Shown here: piece after piece, positions 31,805-33,544 of the stretch | How the letters are laid out: each line of letters begins with the position of its first letter | How positions within the stretch are numbered: position 1 is the stretch's first letter | DNA from: an uncultured Ruminococcus sp. | GTDB taxonomy: Bacteria > Bacillota > Clostridia > Oscillospirales > CAG-272 | Length of the DNA stretch: 33,544 nucleotides | Assembly (NCBI GenBank): GCA_902797235.1 | Contig: CADBSB010000007.1 | Span: forward strand, 1 to 33,544 | Direction: 5' to 3' | Program-made: the position numbers and the translations under genes | The notes under the pieces: model-generated | The model's database searches: none | What the model was told of the DNA's origin: nothing | Seen by the model: the letters and a program-made list of their open reading frames with translations, nothing else

Positions 31805-31833
31805 ATTATAAATCATTTGCTTATCTTTGTCAA
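31805..31833 (-). promoter_or_regulatory. Consensus promoter for rodA-metY
   Basis: Minus-strand TTGACA (31833-31828), exactly 17 bp, TATAAT (31810-31805): a perfect sigma-A consensus, 30 bp before rodA. This suggests high constitutive expression. Confidence 0.88.
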
Positions 31834-31878
31834 GACGATTTGATGTATAAATTTATAATATAAGCAAAAACTAACGGT

Positions 31879-32760
31879 ATGAAAACTGGTGAATGGATAA
31901 TAAAGCTTTTGTCGTACGTTCTGTGTCTTTGCGCCGTCTGCGCGGGATTCGCATATAAGGAAAGACGGTCGGGCGACGAGCTGAACGCGTACGTAAAGCG
32001 CGGGGAGGATGAAAAAACGGACCGCCTCTGCACCGCGCTGATAAGGCTTAAAGACAGCCTTAAAAACTGCGTAGTAAACGGAGATAAGGACGATTTTATC
32101 GAGGTCGGAAGGCTTTGCAAGACCGCGTCGGACATCGTCGCGGACTGCGTGCCGGATAAGCGGAGCGAGCCTCTGCGCGCGTTTTTCATACGCGTAAAAA
32201 ACGTGTGTGATAAAATTGAGGAAGAAAAGCCTGATATGCTCAAAAGGCAGATGTTATCTGAGCTTTACATGAGACTGACGGCGATGGAGCAGACACTCAA
32301 AACAAAAAAAGCGACCGCCGACGAACTCATAAAAGCGCTGTCGCAGGGCTTGAAAACAAGCGGGGAAAACACGGATAAAAAAGCCGAGATAAGCCGCATG
32401 AAAGCGGAAAAGGCGGCGAGGGCGGAAATGAGCGGCGTAACGCCCGTCAGATGCGAAAAATATAACGGCGGCTACGTTTTTTCATCTTCCGGCTCGTGCA
32501 TCTTACTTGACGGAAAAGGCGATACGGTGATGAAAAGCAGAACGGTCACGGAGGGCAGGGAAAGGTATACCGTATACGACGGTATGATAAAGGCAAAGGA
32601 GCATATAACGGATATAACCGGCTCTCCGTCGGACGCGGTCTTTTTGTGCGACGCGTTCGGGATACTTTATTATAATGTCGCAAGCGACGGCAAAAATTAT
32701 CCCGTCGGTATAGATAAGACCGACGGGAAGGTAGTATTCGAGGTCATTTCACGATTTTGA
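31879..32760 (+). CDS. YpeB-like membrane-anchored protein (tentative)
   Basis: The 293-aa protein has one N-terminal membrane segment (about 9-27), a helical region to ~190 and a C-terminal domain ending in 'YYNVASDGKNYPVGIDKTDGK'-like text. That ending resembles the final PepSY-type repeat of YpeB, where 'INYA...YPD-x-IKV-x-LD-x-G' is seen. YpeB is ~450 aa, so this protein would be shortened by one or more PepSY repeats. YpeB normally sits with the cortex hydrolase gene sleB to aid spore germination; no sleB is in the window. No strong ribosome site precedes the ATG, so the start is uncertain. Its 3' end overlaps the convergent DUF4358 gene by 17 bp. Confidence 0.6.
   Translation: MKTGEWIIKLLSYVLCLCAVCAGFAYKERRSGDELNAYVKRGEDEKTDRLCTALIRLKDSLKNCVVNGDKDDFIEVGRLCKTASDIVADCVPDKRSEPLRAFFIRVKNVCDKIEEEKPDMLKRQMLSELYMRLTAMEQTLKTKKATADELIKALSQGLKTSGENTDKKAEISRMKAEKAARAEMSGVTPVRCEKYNGGYVFSSSGSCILLDGKGDTVMKSRTVTEGRERYTVYDGMIKAKEHITDITGSPSDAVFLCDAFGILYYNVASDGKNYPVGIDKTDGKVVFEVISRF
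32700..32728 (-). terminator. Terminator of the DUF4358 gene lying inside the opposite gene
   Basis: Arms TCCCGTCGGT / ACCGACGGGA (32719-32728 and 32700-32709) form a 10-bp stem with a 9-nt loop. Read on the minus strand, TAATTTTT follows the stem, 15 nt after the stop codon of the lipoprotein gene. The same bases encode the C-terminal end of the YpeB-like protein on the plus strand. Confidence 0.75.
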
Positions 32761-33217
32761 GGAACGCCGCCTCAATGCCGTCGCACGCCTCTTTCGTGCC
32801 CATTATCACGGCTATAAGATCGCCGCTCCTGACAACGTAAGCCTCGTCGGCTCGCGCGCAGACCCATTTTCCTTTATTTATATTATTTTCGATCTTTATT
32901 CTCTCCGCGTCGTAATCGCAGCCTTCTTTCAGTCTTATAACGCAGAACGAATAGGTAACGGGCTGAACGACAGCCTCCGACGCCGCGCCGGATACGTAAG
33001 GCACGCCGGTCACGCCCAAATAATATTCCTCGTTTTCTATTGTTATCTCCTCCGTGGTAAGCTCAGACTTAAGCCCCTTCATGTAGTCACGCGCGTTCAC
33101 TTTCCGGTAAACCGCGTCGATTATCTCCCCGGCGGACATCTCCGACACCGTTTTTTTGCCGCAGGAGCACAGTATCAGAAGCGGCAAAAGCAGCAATACG
33201 GCGATTTTTTTCATCAT
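32744..33217 (-). CDS. DUF4358 lipoprotein
   Basis: The 157-aa protein has a lipoprotein signal with Leu-Cys-Ser-Cys19. The mature part fits DUF4358: a central 'EEYYLGVTGVPYVSGAASEAVVQP' region split by a Gly-Val turn, then 'CVIRLKEGCDYD...IKIENN', and a basic 'KWVCARADEAYVVRSGDLIAVIMG' ending. These lipoproteins are frequent in Clostridia and have no known function. Start at the first of two ATGs (33217 or 33214). A TATAAT lies about 30 bp upstream on the minus strand without a clear -35. Confidence 0.85.
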   Translation of the reverse strand: MMKKIAVLLLLPLLILCSCGKKTVSEMSAGEIIDAVYRKVNARDYMKGLKSELTTEEITIENEEYYLGVTGVPYVSGAASEAVVQPVTYSFCVIRLKEGCDYDAERIKIENNINKGKWVCARADEAYVVRSGDLIAVIMGTKEACDGIEAAFLKIVK

Positions 33218-33286
33218 TTTTTACGCTCCGTCACGTTTTTTATCATATTATAACGTAAAAAAATGAAAAAAATAAGAAAAATCATC

Positions 33287-33315
33287 TTGACAGATGAAAA
33301 AAAATGTGGTATTAT
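33287..33315 (+). promoter_or_regulatory. Promoter for tRNA-Ala
   Basis: TTGACA (33287-33292), 17 bp, TATTAT (33310-33315) preceded by TGG (TGn extended -10). It lies 23 bp before the tRNA. Confidence 0.82.
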
Positions 33316-33338
33316 ATTCAAGCAATAAAAAATCCCAC

Positions 33339-33411
33339 GGGGCATTAGCGCAGTTGGGAGCGCACGACACTGGCAGTGTCGGGGTCACGGGTTCGAGTCC
33401 CGTATGCTCCA
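33339..33411 (+). tRNA. tRNA-Ala (anticodon GGC)
   Basis: The 73-nt gene folds as a cloverleaf. The acceptor stem GGGGCAT/ATGCTCC contains the G3-U70 wobble that marks alanine tRNAs. The D-arm AGCGCAGTTGGGAGCGC, the anticodon stem CGACA/TGTCG around loop CTGGCAG (anticodon GGC at 33372-33374), and the T-arm with GTTCGAGTC are all present. The discriminator is A (33411). The CCA tail is not encoded and must be added after transcription. Confidence 0.97.
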
Positions 33412-33412
33412 T

Positions 33413-33449
33413 AACGAGAAAAGGACGCTTCGCGCGTTCTTTTCTCGTT
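33413..33449 (+). terminator. Terminator of tRNA-Ala
   Basis: Arms AACGAGAAAAGGACGC (33413-33428) and GCGTTCTTTTCTCGTT (33434-33449) pair over 16 bp (one G-U) with a 5-nt loop. The stem starts 2 nt after the tRNA and contains a T4 stretch in its 3' arm. Confidence 0.8.
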
Positions 33450-33462
33450 GTGCTCATTTCAT

Positions 33463-33476
33463 ATACGGGACTCGAA
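33463..33476 (-). repeat. Inverted copy of the tRNA-Ala T-arm/3' segment
   Basis: ATACGGGACTCGAA is the exact reverse complement of tRNA positions 33392-33405 (TTCGAGTCCCGTAT). It lies 52 bp downstream of the tRNA, in DNA without a gene. It may be a scar of a second tRNA end or of an integration event. Confidence 0.6.
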
Positions 33477-33487
33477 GCAGCGTTAAG

Positions 33488-33511
33488 AAAACGCCATGTT
33501 ATGGCGTTTTT
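33488..33511. terminator. Hairpin with A/T tails, likely bidirectional terminator
   Basis: AAAACGCCAT (33488-33497) pairs with ATGGCGTTTT (33501-33510) around GTT, followed by T. The flanking A and T runs could serve either strand. From 33412 to the window end (133 bp) I see no gene. Confidence 0.6.
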
Positions 33512-33544
33512 AGCGGTGACTGTTGACGAGCCTTGCGCCGCCGG

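Noticed and set aside
33248..33457. Open frame of 69 codons on the minus strand across the tRNA
   Set aside because: It is antisense to tRNA-Ala; its 'GLEPVTPTLPV'-type text is a common artefact of translated tRNA complements.

Overview
The window looks like a chromosomal segment of a Gram-positive, probably spore-forming member of the Clostridia, perhaps an uncultured gut-type lineage. The evidence is low-GC promoters with a TGn extended -10 element, strong GGAGG-type ribosome sites, many 1-, 4- and 8-nt gene overlaps, a SpoIIIE/FtsK translocase, a CotH-type lipoprotein, a YpeB-like protein, a YhaO/YhaN pair and a DUF4358 lipoprotein. Placement below class is a guess. About 95 % is coding and no gap without a gene exceeds 300 bp. 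I saw no insertion sequence, phage gene, rRNA or CRISPR array.

Layout. (1) 1-668: the 3' end of an unrecognised, probably extracellular protein, then a terminator. (2) 767-3722, plus strand: a MerR-type regulator with a textbook operator-promoter, translationally coupled to three small membrane or unknown proteins. (3) 3729-4540, plus: a PHP-family phosphoesterase with its own promoter. It meets the next block at a strong bidirectional terminator (4545-4590). (4) 4596-18099, minus: ten genes in one direction. The upstream part is yhaO-like, yhaN-like, rsmG, ribF and a DD-carboxypeptidase-like protein. After a 69-bp gap with a probable promoter come a VTC polyphosphate polymerase-like protein, a DUF4956 membrane protein, a CotH/lamin-tail lipoprotein, a ceramidase-like hydrolase and a DegT-type aminotransferase. 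(5) 18217-21660, plus: phosphoribosyltransferase, threonine aldolase, membrane protein, metallophosphoesterase and a small unknown gene. (6) 21778-28512, minus: uppP-ftsK-DJ-1-5-FCL-CPBP protease-mltG. (7) 28580-29337, plus: a TauE/SafE transporter split in two. (8) 29341-31775, minus: rodA-metY. (9) 31879-33544: YpeB-like gene, convergent DUF4358 lipoprotein gene, tRNA-Ala(GGC) and two hairpins.

How the genes fit together. Several products serve the cell envelope: UppP recycles undecaprenyl-PP, RodA polymerises glycan, MltG cuts nascent glycan, the DacF-like protein resembles a peptide-trimming enzyme, and FtsK moves DNA at the septum. The least explained system is the five-gene VTC-DUF4956-CotH-ceramidase-like-DegT operon. 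It combines a cytosolic polyphosphate or nucleotide-type polymerase, a membrane protein, an exported protein-kinase-like lipoprotein, a zinc hydrolase lacking the ceramidase serine and a PLP aminotransferase. Its role is unknown; surface modification is my inference. Two enzymes in the window, the DacF-like protein and the ceramidase-like protein, lack signature catalytic residues.
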